Source: DASZHC01 sp035938215
GTDB taxonomy: Bacteria > Verrucomicrobiota > Verrucomicrobiia > Chthoniobacterales > JAFAMB01
Direction: 5' to 3'
NCBI GenBank assembly: GCA_035938215.1
Contig: DASZHC010000251.1
Location: forward strand, 1-12,910
DNA length: 12,910 bases
Shown: positions 1 through 6,942 of the stretch, in pieces
How positions within the stretch are numbered: the first letter of the stretch is position 1
How the letters are laid out: every line of letters starts with the position of its first letter
The notes under the pieces: generated by a model
Seen by the model: only the letters and a program-made list of their open reading frames with translations
What the model was told of the DNA's origin: nothing
Database searches by the model: none
Translations under genes and position numbers: made by a program

Positions 1-192
1 TCCGGCGATGAATCCGAAAACCATGATGAGGTTCAGACCGTTCCGCAGCGGACCGGTGAAGGTTTCGAGTGATCCGGTTCCGTCGGCAAAGGCTACGTCA
101 GCGACGCCGAAACAAACAAAGAGCAGGACGACGACAACGCGAGCCAACTTGTCCGGAACACGGCTCCTTGGGAATGAATATCTTCGTTTCAT
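1..192 (-). CDS. Small exported protein, partial; possibly VirB2/TrbC-like pilin
   Basis: Only the first 64 residues are present; the gene runs off the left edge. On the minus strand an ATG at 190-192 opens a frame starting MKRRYSFPRSRVPDKLARVV, followed by a hydrophobic stretch (VVVVLLFVCFGVADVAFA) and a likely signal-peptidase site after AFA near residue 36. The mature start DGTGSLETFTGPLRNG leads into a second hydrophobic segment (LNLIMVFGFIAG). A long, basic signal peptide followed by a short polar stretch and a membrane helix is the architecture of VirB2/TrbC pilin subunits, but no diagnostic residue is visible, so the family is a suggestion only. A purine-rich stretch (AAAAAGAAG) lies about 8 bases before the ATG and could serve as a ribosome site. 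The frame is clearly coding-like, while its plus-strand counterpart is not. Confidence 0.65.
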   Translation of the reverse strand, partial: MKRRYSFPRSRVPDKLARVVVVLLFVCFGVADVAFADGTGSLETFTGPLRNGLNLIMVFGFIAG

Positions 193-228
193 AACATAAC
201 TTCTTTTTATCGAGTTGTTGATGTTATG
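190..228. repeat. 8-bp inverted repeat over a start codon
   Basis: CATAACAT (190-197) and ATGTTATG (221-228) are perfect inverted copies separated by 23 bases. The left arm covers the start codon of the minus-strand exported protein, so in the mRNA the arms could pair and mask the start. It could equally be a repressor site or chance in an AT-rich leader. A run of A/T-rich sequence (about 200-270) just beyond it is probably the promoter region of that gene, but no clean -35/-10 pair is seen. Confidence 0.3.
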
Positions 229-387
229 GCAATACAAAAATACAAAAAAATCTATTGTTATTTATTCCGACCGTGTCCGAGCGCCGGAGCCAAAGAAATG
301 AAGGGATTCGCGGAACGTCGACGAGTCCGCTTGCATCCAGTTTCTCGGATGTGGAAGACCACTTCGACTCGCCGGAATACAACCGTT

Positions 388-597
388 TTATTGGGCGTCC
401 TTGGTGAGCCAGTCGGTATTCTCGTCGATAAGCTCATAGCCCCCCTTGGCCGAGGTGACCTCAAAGAAAATCGTGGCCACCTTGTCGGGCGACTCGCACG
501 CGATGCCCTTATCGGTTTCCTCCGGTTTCCAGGAATCGGGGATGCTCAGCGAAATTGCTGGCTGGCCCTCAGGGAGAGGAATTTGGGGGTGAGGAAA
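388..597 (-). pseudogene. Decayed coding fragment of an unrecognised protein
   Basis: No intact gene occupies 193-738, but one minus-strand frame is open from 597 to a TAA at 388-390 and reads like real protein: EGQPAISLSIPDSWKPEE, then DKGIACESPDKVATIFFEV, then GGYELIDENTDWLTKDAQ and stop. It has no start codon, no signal peptide and no upstream continuation (a stop lies at 598-600). The stop falls mid-domain by the look of the sequence. The residues just before it (PHPQIPLPEG) look like translated intergenic repeat rather than protein, suggesting that the 5' part was replaced or lost. The alternating hydrophobic pattern with IPDSWKP is reminiscent of small periplasmic proteins whose IPxxWKP strand follows a signal peptide, but I cannot name the family. 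Best read as a remnant. Confidence 0.5.
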
Positions 598-695
598 TCA
601 GATGAGACGCTTTTTCTTCTCTTGACTTTGTGGACGATAAGGTCATTCGTCGCATGATTACACAGAAAACGCCAGGGCGTCTGGTGCCGCCGTGA

Positions 696-724
696 TCGAC
701 TGCAGACCAGGAATTCACTATACT
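696..724 (+). promoter_or_regulatory. Candidate sigma70-type promoter
   Basis: TCGACT (696-701) and TATACT (719-724) are separated by 17 bases, matching a -35/-10 pair at 4/6 and 5/6 positions. It would start transcription near 731, just before the small exported protein. The transcript would then have almost no leader, consistent with the absence of a Shine-Dalgarno sequence there. Confidence 0.35.
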
Positions 725-738
725 TGCTGCTTCCGACC

Positions 739-1032
739 TTGAAACGTATCCTTATTCCAATCGTTTTCTGGCTCGCCTTCTTGCCAACCGGCACAAACGC
801 GGACGATGGAGGCTATTTGGGGACGGTTATCGATAACCTTGCGGCAACATACGTAGTTCAGATGGATGACGGAAGGCTACTGGATGCCGAGTGGAACAGC
901 GGCTATGACGACTGGTCGAGTGGTGACAGGGTCATACTTACGACTGAAAGCGGCGAGGGCTATATGTACAGCGAAGACGAACGCACCCAGGTCGATGTCT
1001 TTCCCTACGATCCTGCAGATATCGGCGATTAG
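739..1032 (+). CDS. Small acidic exported protein, function unknown
   Basis: Unrecognised 97-residue protein. It opens with a textbook Sec signal peptide: MKRILIPIVFWLAFLPTGTN, with cleavage likely after residue 21 (TNA|DDGG). I chose the TTG at 739 because it puts MKR directly before the hydrophobic core; an in-frame TTG at 724 would add five residues and is less natural. No ATG is available upstream of the signal peptide. The mature part (about 76 residues) is very acidic, rich in Asp, Glu, Gly, Tyr and Trp (DDGGYLGTVIDNLAATYVV, EWNSGYDDWSSGDRVIL), and reads like one small beta-barrel domain that would be periplasmic or secreted. No cysteines and no lipobox are present. A candidate promoter lies immediately upstream. 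It stands alone, 116 bases before tgt. Function cannot be inferred. Confidence 0.7.
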   Translation: MKRILIPIVFWLAFLPTGTNADDGGYLGTVIDNLAATYVVQMDDGRLLDAEWNSGYDDWSSGDRVILTTESGEGYMYSEDERTQVDVFPYDPADIGD

Positions 1033-1056
1033 GGTACTGTCCCCGCGTAGGGAGGT

Positions 1057-1072
1057 CGAAGCGTCAGCTTCG
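1057..1072. repeat. Short hairpin in the gap before tgt
   Basis: CGAAGC (1057-1062) and GCTTCG (1067-1072) form a 6-bp stem with a GTCA loop, about 25 bases after the stop of the small exported gene. It is followed by GGGTGGGTC rather than a T-run, so it is a poor intrinsic terminator. The surrounding 1033-1080 has the look of dispersed intergenic repeat. Confidence 0.35.
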
Positions 1073-1148
1073 GGTGGGTCGTAAAACAGTAACTTCACGC
1101 GCTCGGGAATCAGTTGAACACCCTCTATATTCTGTTTCAGTGCCCAGG

Positions 1149-2282
1149 ATGTCTTTCCAGCTTCTCAAAACTGATCCGAATTCACGCGCACGCCTGGGCC
1201 GGTTGACTACCCGACACGGTTGCATTAAGACGCCGGTTTTCATGCCCGTCGGAACGCAAGGCAGCGTCAAGGCAATGAGTCCCGAGGAACTCAAAACCGT
1301 CGACGCACAAATCATCCTTGGCAACACCTACCACCTCTTTCTCCGGCCGGGACTCGACGTGATCAAGCATTTTTGCGGCCTGCACCGTTTCATGGGTTGG
1401 AATTACCCGATTCTGACCGATAGCGGCGGATTTCAAGTCTTCTCCCTCTCCAAGCTGCGCAAAATCACTGAGGAGGGCGTTCACTTCAGTAGTCACATTG
1501 ACGGGTCTCCCTGTTTTCTAAACCCCGAGATTGCGATGGAAATCCAGACGATCCTGGGATCGGACATCGCAATGGCGTTCGACGAATGTCCACCTTACCC
1601 GTGTGAGAGGGCAGATGCGGCGGTCAGTCTTGAGCGGACATTGCGCTGGGCGAAACGCTGCCGGACCTGGGTTGCAGACCAACCCGCAGACGGACGACCA
1701 TTGCTCTTTGGTATTGTCCAGGGAGGCACTTACACTGACCTGAGAAAAAAAAGCGCGCTGTCATTGGTCGCGATGGATTTTGAGGGATACGCCATAGGAG
1801 GCGTCAGCGTCGGCGAACCCGAACCCGAAATGATGCTGGCCATCGAATCCAGCGAGCCTTTCCTGCCTGCAGACAAACCACGGTATGCCATGGGACTTGG
1901 AACGCCCGCCCAGATCGTGGAGATGATCGCGCGCGGAATGGACATGTTCGATTGCGTCCTTCCGACTCGGCTTGCGAGAAACGGTACCGCGTTCACGCAG
2001 TTCGGTACGATGAATTTGAAGAACAATCCGTATCGGTTGGATAAACGGCCGATCGAAGAGAGTTGCGAATGTCCAACATGCCGAACGTTTACGCGTGGTT
2101 ACATACGGCATCTCATCAAAGCCGGGGAGATTCTCGGGCTTCGATTGATTACAACTCATAATTTGCATTTCTATCTTAATCTGACGCGCCAAATCCGGAG
2201 AGCGCTTGAAAACGAGACGTTCGCGGAATTTCGGCAAAGATTCGTTGCGAACTACGTCGAGTACGAACCAGCCGAGATATAG
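1149..2282 (+). CDS. tgt: Queuine tRNA-ribosyltransferase (tRNA-guanine transglycosylase)
   Basis: A 377-residue protein of normal length for bacterial TGT. The enzyme exchanges guanine 34 for preQ1 in the wobble position of tRNAs with GUN anticodons (Asp, Asn, His, Tyr), the committing step of queuosine formation on tRNA, in the cytoplasm. Visible signatures: TPVFMPVGTQGSVKAM (28-43); DSGGFQVFSL (91-100) with the conserved Asp91; FDECPPYP (144-151) with Asp145 for base recognition; GIVQGG (188-193); YAIGGVSVGEP (214-224); MFDCVLPTR (266-274) with the nucleophilic Asp268; and the zinc site Cys306, Cys308, Cys311 plus His337 in THNLHFY. All expected catalytic and metal residues are present, so it should be active. 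The ATG at 1149 gives the normal N-terminus; the frame extends 25 codons further upstream but those residues do not look like TGT. No strong ribosome site precedes it. The next gene begins 4 bases after its stop, so the two are probably cotranscribed. Confidence 0.97.
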   Translation: MSFQLLKTDPNSRARLGRLTTRHGCIKTPVFMPVGTQGSVKAMSPEELKTVDAQIILGNTYHLFLRPGLDVIKHFCGLHRFMGWNYPILTDSGGFQVFSLSKLRKITEEGVHFSSHIDGSPCFLNPEIAMEIQTILGSDIAMAFDECPPYPCERADAAVSLERTLRWAKRCRTWVADQPADGRPLLFGIVQGGTYTDLRKKSALSLVAMDFEGYAIGGVSVGEPEPEMMLAIESSEPFLPADKPRYAMGLGTPAQIVEMIARGMDMFDCVLPTRLARNGTAFTQFGTMNLKNNPYRLDKRPIEESCECPTCRTFTRGYIRHLIKAGEILGLRLITTHNLHFYLNLTRQIRRALENETFAEFRQRFVANYVEYEPAEI

Positions 2283-2285
2283 TTC

Positions 2286-2795
2286 GTGATATCCTCAAAG
2301 AAGATGAAATGGATATTATCCCTCGCATTGCTTCTAATTGTCTTCGATCTCCGTTCGCAGGATGCAAACGTGGACGGGAAAGTCATGCTGACGGTCATTC
2401 TTCGGCATGATCAGACGAAAACGTTGGACGAAATCGATGATCACCTCTCTAAAACGGGCTTCAGAAAACAGTTCCCTCCGGAGGGTGTTGAGATCCTATC
2501 CTACAACATCGTCATGGGCGTTGGACATATCATCACTCTCCGGTTGCCTCCTGATAAACTCCGAGAAGTGAATCTCGCTTTCGAACATGGCGTCTGGGGC
2601 GCGTTCCGCACCGAGTTTTATCCCACCTACGACTACCTTAAAGTTTTCAATGACCTGAAACAGAAGGAGAACCAGGGCAGCCAAGGCGCGGAAAACGCAC
2701 CTGCAGAAAGCGAAAAAAAACAGGTCGAATCCCAAAAGCCGACCCCGGAAAGATCTGTCCGGCAGAAACGGACCTCGAAAAAGAGCGACCAGTGA
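2286..2795 (+). CDS. Exported protein of unknown function with charged C-terminal tail
   Basis: A 169-residue protein I do not recognise by name. It begins 4 bases after the tgt stop, which favours cotranscription. The GTG at 2286 has a weak CGAGA site 8 bases upstream. An ATG at 2304 would start the same signal peptide at MKWILSLALLLIV but has its purine run touching the codon. The hydrophobic core (10-20) and cleavage near SQ|DANVD (25-26) predict export. Residues 33-118 form a compact domain: VMLTVILRHDQTKTLDEI, FPPEGVEILSYNIVMGVGH, TLRLPPDKLREVN, then GVWGAFRTEFYPTYDY. The strict aromatic/Gly pattern suggests a conserved family. Residues 123-169 are a low-complexity Lys/Glu/Gln/Ser tail, probably disordered. 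It occupies the place where yajC often follows tgt, but it is not YajC. Function unknown. Confidence 0.8.
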   Translation: MISSKKMKWILSLALLLIVFDLRSQDANVDGKVMLTVILRHDQTKTLDEIDDHLSKTGFRKQFPPEGVEILSYNIVMGVGHIITLRLPPDKLREVNLAFEHGVWGAFRTEFYPTYDYLKVFNDLKQKENQGSQGAENAPAESEKKQVESQKPTPERSVRQKRTSKKSDQ

Positions 2796-2820
2796 GCGGG
2801 CCCCTTCGCCTACGAATCAC

Positions 2821-2848
2821 TTGACAAATCAGCAATTTCTCCCATCGT
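2821..2848 (+). promoter_or_regulatory. Candidate rpoZ promoter (-35 TTGACA)
   Basis: A perfect TTGACA at 2821-2826 lies 60 bases before rpoZ. The best -10 at 16 bases spacing is CATCGT (2843-2848), only 3/6, so the call rests mainly on the -35 box and its position in the 91-base gap between the preceding gene and rpoZ. Confidence 0.35.
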
Positions 2849-2875
2849 TCATGCTCCTTGCTCCTGTCAGTTTGC

Positions 2876-2880
2876 AAGGG
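2876..2880 (+). promoter_or_regulatory. Ribosome binding site of rpoZ
   Basis: AAGGG ends 6 bases before the ATG at 2887. It is the clearest Shine-Dalgarno sequence in the window; most other genes here lack one. Confidence 0.6.
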
Positions 2881-2886
2881 TAAACT

Positions 2887-3102
2887 ATGTCCAGCCAACT
2901 TCTTGAGGAAGCTTCCAAGCTAATTCCAAACACGGCACTGCTCGTAAATCTTGTTTCAAAACGAGTGCGACAACTGACCACCGGGCATCGCCCCCTCATA
3001 GAAGTGGGACCGCGTATGTCGAACGCCGATATCGCTCTGAAGGAAATTATCGACGGCAAACTTACGTTCGAATTCCTGTCAGAATCCAACGAGGCAGCCT
3101 AG
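2887..3102 (+). CDS. rpoZ: DNA-directed RNA polymerase omega subunit
   Basis: A 71-residue protein matching the short form of omega, which binds the beta' subunit and helps assemble and stabilise RNA polymerase. The sequence NTALLVNLVSKRVRQLTTG (14-32) followed by HRPLIE corresponds to the conserved helix (canonical pattern: ALVxxxAKRARQLxxGxxP). ADIALKEIIDGKL (48-60) corresponds to the signature AxxEIxxGK near the C-terminus. The start is fixed by a good ribosome site. The annotation rests on these motifs, which are short but specific in order and spacing. smpB follows after 27 bases on the same strand, so the two are likely cotranscribed from the promoter at about 2821. Confidence 0.9.
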   Translation: MSSQLLEEASKLIPNTALLVNLVSKRVRQLTTGHRPLIEVGPRMSNADIALKEIIDGKLTFEFLSESNEAA

Positions 3103-3129
3103 CGACTGCCTCCAACGCTCCCGATCGCC

Positions 3130-3591
3130 ATGTCCGCGGAGATCGCTTCAAATCGCAGAGCGTTCCACAACTACCAGATTGTCGACAGGATAGAGGTGGG
3201 AATCGAACTCCGCGGCACCGAAGTCAAATCTATCCGAGCCGGCTTAGCGAACCTGAGCAATGCTTTCGCTCGGGTCGAAAACGGCGAGGTATTTTTGTAC
3301 GATGCGGATATCCAACCGTACGAGCGCGCCAGCCATATACAGCATGAGCCAAAGCGTCCCAGGAAGCTTCTGCTGCACAAGGCCGAGATTGCTAAGCTCT
3401 TTTCGGCAAGCGCAGTTCAAGGCCAAGCCCTGGTCGCCCTGAGGCTTTACTGGAAGAACAGCCTCGTGAAGGTGGAGATTGGGATTGGCCGAGGTAAGAC
3501 AGCTATCGACAAACGTCATGACCTGAAAGAAAAGGCCATCAAACGCGAGACGGATCGAACCATAGCCGCCTTCAATCGGCGCAGAGGATGA
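3130..3591 (+). CDS. smpB: SsrA-binding protein SmpB
   Basis: A 153-residue protein of standard SmpB length. SmpB binds tmRNA (SsrA), delivers it to stalled ribosomes and mimics the anticodon arm in the decoding centre during trans-translation. Visible signatures: NRRAFHNYQI (8-17); GIELRGTEVKSIRAG (24-38); the RNA-binding patch HEPKRPRKLLLHKAEI (72-87); LYWKNSLVKVEIGIGRGK (106-123); the C-terminal DKRHDLKEKAIKRE (127-140), matching the conserved YDKRxxxKExxxxRE; and a basic tail ending FNRRRG that enters the mRNA channel. It starts 27 bases after rpoZ with no obvious ribosome site, suggesting reliance on readthrough transcription or coupling. No tmRNA gene is in the window. Confidence 0.97.
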   Translation: MSAEIASNRRAFHNYQIVDRIEVGIELRGTEVKSIRAGLANLSNAFARVENGEVFLYDADIQPYERASHIQHEPKRPRKLLLHKAEIAKLFSASAVQGQALVALRLYWKNSLVKVEIGIGRGKTAIDKRHDLKEKAIKRETDRTIAAFNRRRG

Positions 3592-3618
3592 ATACAGAAT
3601 ACAGAATACAGAAGACAG
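3591..3618 (+). repeat. Heptamer tandem repeat (AATACAG)
   Basis: Three perfect copies of AATACAG (3591-3611) followed by a one-mismatch copy AAGACAG (3612-3618), beginning on the last base of the smpB stop codon. It lies between the convergent smpB and DUF4136 genes, where no convincing terminator hairpin is visible. Slippage-prone microsatellite-like DNA. Confidence 0.8.
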
Positions 3619-3674
3619 AACTCCGAACCCCGAACGGCGTATGAACCGGGAACGGTGAATAAAAAGATGGGGGG

Positions 3675-4229
3675 CTAAATCCGGCTCGGCAGCTTTTCCA
3701 AAATCCGGTCCACCGCCAGCTTCGCCAGCTTTTCCATTGAGGGTCCCGGCTGCACCTGGTCAAACTTAGTCCTCGCCCATCCGCGCCACAGCAACCTTTT
3801 TTGTTTCGGATCAATCAAATCGATGATCATCGCGCCTTTGGCCGCTTCTCCCGGATGTTGCCGGTCCTGCAGCTTCGAAATGTCAGCTATTCCAGCTTGA
3901 CCGGGCGCCAAGTCCGAATCCAAACCTGCTAACGCTTCATGGTCCGCCAGCACAATATGGTAGGCGACTAGAAAATCTGTCTGGCGATTGGGGAAGAAGC
4001 GGTACCCTTTCGCATTCAGCGCAGACAGAATGGCCTGGCCAATTTCTGTCCTCCAATAATTGCTCGTGGAGGTCGGCGCACTTTTGTCGGTTAAAAATCT
4101 AAACGTCGATCGCCTCGCAAAGCTGGCATCGGGCGCCTGCCGGCTGCCGGTTTCAAGGAGTGCCGAGCATCCGATCAACAGGCAGAAACACAGGGTTGCC
4201 AGCAGCGGCCGAAAATGTGAAAGGGTCAT
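3675..4229 (-). CDS. DUF4136-family lipoprotein
   Basis: A 184-residue predicted lipoprotein. The N-terminus has a hydrophobic signal segment and a lipobox LLIG|C with the acylated cysteine at residue 21; position +2 is Ser, which favours outer-membrane sorting under the usual Lol rule. The rest matches the DUF4136 pattern: a TFRFL strand (42-46), a helix IGQAILSALNAKGYRF (63-78), DFLVAYH (85-91), a middle low-conservation loop, then GAMIIDLIDPKQKRLLWRGW (132-151) and a C-terminal helix ending VDRILEKLP. Members are small outer-membrane or periplasmic lipoproteins without an assigned biochemical role. It is the last of three same-strand genes, 148 bases after the MMPL transporter, and converges on smpB. 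The ATG at 4227-4229 is the only start that keeps a full signal peptide. Confidence 0.85.
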   Translation of the reverse strand: MTLSHFRPLLATLCFCLLIGCSALLETGSRQAPDASFARRSTFRFLTDKSAPTSTSNYWRTEIGQAILSALNAKGYRFFPNRQTDFLVAYHIVLADHEALAGLDSDLAPGQAGIADISKLQDRQHPGEAAKGAMIIDLIDPKQKRLLWRGWARTKFDQVQPGPSMEKLAKLAVDRILEKLPSRI

Positions 4230-4274
4230 AGGTAAGTTAGACTTAAGCGAAGCAAAGAGATTCGGATTTTGTCT

Positions 4275-4303
4275 CAGAACTGCGAACTAAAGCTCAGTGT
4301 CAA
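4275..4303 (-). promoter_or_regulatory. Candidate promoter of the DUF4136 lipoprotein
   Basis: On the minus strand a perfect TTGACA occupies 4298-4303, and GTTCTG lies 17 bases downstream at 4275-4280. The -10 is weak, as for rpoZ, so the call rests on the -35 box. If real, the lipoprotein has its own promoter inside the 148-base gap after the transporter gene. Confidence 0.3.
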
Positions 4304-4377
4304 GCTCACGCACATGCCAAAGTTGGTTAAGGCTTCGTCACGTCACCCCAACGCAAAACGGCATGATCCAATACTCT

Positions 4378-6942
4378 TCATTTTGCTACTGGCTGGGCGG
4401 ACCTCGGGTCAACCCTCGCTTTTGGATTCCTGAGTTGCAGGTAAGCAAAAGCCGGCACCATGTAGAAAAAAGTCGTTAGAAGGCACCAGAAAACACCGAT
4501 CGCGCAAACGATTCCCAACCCGCTCAGCGCAGGGTTCTGAGCGGGTATTAAAACGGCAAATCCTGAAAACGTCGTGAGACCGCAGATCGACAGCGGTTTG
4601 AGGACGTTGGCGAGATTCTCTTTAAGATCGCCTTCCCGCCGGCTCACCACGAGGAATTGGATCCCGTAATCCACCCCTATGGCAAGCACCAGCGGGAACG
4701 CGAGCGTGTTCAACAGATTGATGGTCAGGTGCAACAGCTTCAGGGATGCAACCAATGCAAGCATCGAGAGGGTCAGGGCTGATGCGTGCACCAGCCAAAG
4801 CGAAAACCGCCGATAGACGACCCAAAGCAGCACTAGAATGAGAACGCCAACGATCGTGGTAAACGCAACCAGTTCCCCTTTAGCCCAAGGGATCAGATCC
4901 CACAGCGTGTAAGACCATCCGGTGATTATTGCCCCAGAATCCGCCCCGTGAATCAAGTCAGCGACCTTTTGATGATCCTTCTGCGACCCAATCTGAGCTA
5001 CAGGACGAACGTAACCAACCGCGCTGGTAGGTTTGTTCGCGAAGTAGCGATCGATGAGAAACCACCAGCTTGATTTCGCAGGAAAAAGCTTTGTCCAATC
5101 CGGCAATTCAGTCGACGATTGTTCCTGTTTTAATCTATCAAGCAGATCGAAAATGCCCTTGAACGACTCCACCTCGAACCCGTTCTGATCGAGGCTGGCT
5201 TTGACCGCTGAAGCCACTTTGTCCAGGGCGATCCTTTTCAAGTAATTACGGTTCACGGCGATGTTTTCGGGCGAAAGAGCCAGTGCCACCGGTGTACTGA
5301 CATACTTCAGCAGGCCGTCTTTCTGCGCCTGGTCGAGCCGGTCGGTAAGACGCTTCCATCGATCGTAAAATTCCTGTTGATCCTTTGCGTTGACCAGAAT
5401 CGTCACCGGGTCAGAATCCTGCTGCATCTTGTCGGCCAACACTTGAAGCGCAATAGAGGCAGGAATCGTTTTGGGCTGTAGAGAAACCGGATTCGTGTCA
5501 AACCGAAGTGGAATGAACGGAGCAAAGGCAATCAGCGCTCCACCCGCCAGAACAATAGAAAATCCGATCAGTAGGGGACGAGGCTCTCGAAACATCGCAT
5601 TCACAAACCGCGTCGTACACGCAAGCATGAAATCCGTGGTCGCTGGAGGTCTGACATGCTTGAAGAACATGAACAAAAACAGCGTCATGAACAGGCCTGC
5701 AAAGCCGACGCCAAATGCCACCAGAGTCCCAAGCTGAGCAAATCCTGAGCTTTGACTGAAGTTCAACGCCAGGAAGCCAATCGCCGTCGTCACGACGACG
5801 TAGAAGACAGCAGCTCCAATGTCTCTCACCGCAACAAACACCGCCTGGCTGTGCGTTGCACTGTTGCGGCGGGCTTGCTGATAACGGCCAAACAAAAGGA
5901 GGCTGAAATCCACTCCAACTCCCGCCAGGATCGAGAAAAATCCGATCGCAACGACATTCAGCTGATGAAAGATCAACATCCCGAATGCGAGCGCAACCAA
6001 GGCAGATAAACAAAGAATTAAACAAATTCCGATCAACGGAAGAAACCGGCGAAATGCCAGGTAAAAAAGCCCGCTGACGATCAGAATCGACAGGATCGCG
6101 CTGAGCGCGGCATCCCTTTCCATGCTGCGCGAAATTTGAGCGACAAACGCAGTCCGCCCGGTGACGTAAACTTTAGGTTTGTAGCCGGTCCATTCATTCA
6201 GGATCCGATCCCGAAACCTATCGAGTTTCTGCATCACCGTCTGGCAGGTGCGGGCGTCGAGGTCGGGCTGATTCGTAATGATCAGGGCGATCTGAAAAAG
6301 ATTGTCGGCTGACGCCAGAGCGCTTCCCTGATCCATTGAGGAACTCGACCCGAAAGGTTTCATCGCTCGGGCTAACAATCCGAGTGGGTCGAGACTGGCT
6401 TCTATCTGAGTTCGGATGGAGTCTCCTGAGATCGTGTCCCGGATTTCCTTCAAACGTTCATTGATCGCAGCTGGCTCGAGTTGGGCCATTGCGTCTTTAA
6501 ATTCGTCCGGAGGCAAATTCAGTAAGAGCGCTGGAACCACGCCCTGGATTTCGTTTATTCCTTCGGTTGTCTCCAGCGGAATGCGATCGAATATTCGCAA
6601 GACCCAAGGTTCCTTACCCAGTTCTTCCATGAAATGCGCCTTGAACGCTTCAACGTCTTCCGCATGCCCAGGTTCTCCCAGGAACCCGAAAACCAATTGA
6701 CGTGCCTGAGCAAATTCGCTGTTGTACTCCTTCAGGCCGATCACGGACTCGAACTTGGAAGGCAAAAGGTCCAAGACCTCGGAATCGAGGTTCTTGCGAG
6801 TGTAGACGACAAAAATTGCCAGAGCCGCAATCGCGAACGCTGCGAAAACCAATATCCCTGTTTGATGCACAATCGTGCGTGTGAGGAACTCTGTGATCTT
6901 GCCAGCAAGAACCGAAATTGCGGACCTTGGGTGAGATTTCAT
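4378..6942 (-). CDS. MMPL/RND-family transporter, HpnN-like lipid exporter
   Basis: An 854-residue inner-membrane protein with the duplicated RND layout: TM1 at about 28-48, a large periplasmic domain (about 50-275), five helices (about 278-427), a seventh at about 456-476, a second periplasmic domain (about 480-690), then five closing helices (about 692-835). The conserved TM4-type motif occurs in each half: GVGVDFSLLLFGRY (341-354) and AIGVDYGIQFLVVSRRE (754-770), whose Asp residues usually carry protons. Proton-driven MMPL proteins export lipids, and hopanoid-associated HpnN carries lipids to the outer membrane; the single-chain organisation here is of that type. The substrate is not shown by the sequence and no hopanoid genes are in the window. 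The neighbouring acyltransferase-glycosyltransferase and outer-membrane lipoprotein fit a lipid cargo. The ATG at 6940-6942 precedes a cytoplasmic basic N-terminus; no ribosome site is evident. Confidence 0.88.
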   Translation of the reverse strand: MKSHPRSAISVLAGKITEFLTRTIVHQTGILVFAAFAIAALAIFVVYTRKNLDSEVLDLLPSKFESVIGLKEYNSEFAQARQLVFGFLGEPGHAEDVEAFKAHFMEELGKEPWVLRIFDRIPLETTEGINEIQGVVPALLLNLPPDEFKDAMAQLEPAAINERLKEIRDTISGDSIRTQIEASLDPLGLLARAMKPFGSSSSMDQGSALASADNLFQIALIITNQPDLDARTCQTVMQKLDRFRDRILNEWTGYKPKVYVTGRTAFVAQISRSMERDAALSAILSILIVSGLFYLAFRRFLPLIGICLILCLSALVALAFGMLIFHQLNVVAIGFFSILAGVGVDFSLLLFGRYQQARRNSATHSQAVFVAVRDIGAAVFYVVVTTAIGFLALNFSQSSGFAQLGTLVAFGVGFAGLFMTLFLFMFFKHVRPPATTDFMLACTTRFVNAMFREPRPLLIGFSIVLAGGALIAFAPFIPLRFDTNPVSLQPKTIPASIALQVLADKMQQDSDPVTILVNAKDQQEFYDRWKRLTDRLDQAQKDGLLKYVSTPVALALSPENIAVNRNYLKRIALDKVASAVKASLDQNGFEVESFKGIFDLLDRLKQEQSSTELPDWTKLFPAKSSWWFLIDRYFANKPTSAVGYVRPVAQIGSQKDHQKVADLIHGADSGAIITGWSYTLWDLIPWAKGELVAFTTIVGVLILVLLWVVYRRFSLWLVHASALTLSMLALVASLKLLHLTINLLNTLAFPLVLAIGVDYGIQFLVVSRREGDLKENLANVLKPLSICGLTTFSGFAVLIPAQNPALSGLGIVCAIGVFWCLLTTFFYMVPAFAYLQLRNPKARVDPRSAQPVAK

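Noticed and set aside
226..657. Plus-strand open frame of 143 codons
   Set aside because: The composition is Arg/Leu-rich shadow sequence, there is no ribosome site, and the opposite strand carries the more protein-like fragment at 388-597.
1074..1148. N-terminal 25-codon extension of tgt
   Set aside because: The extra residues do not resemble the TGT N-terminus and overlap the repeat-like gap; the ATG at 1149 gives the normal length.
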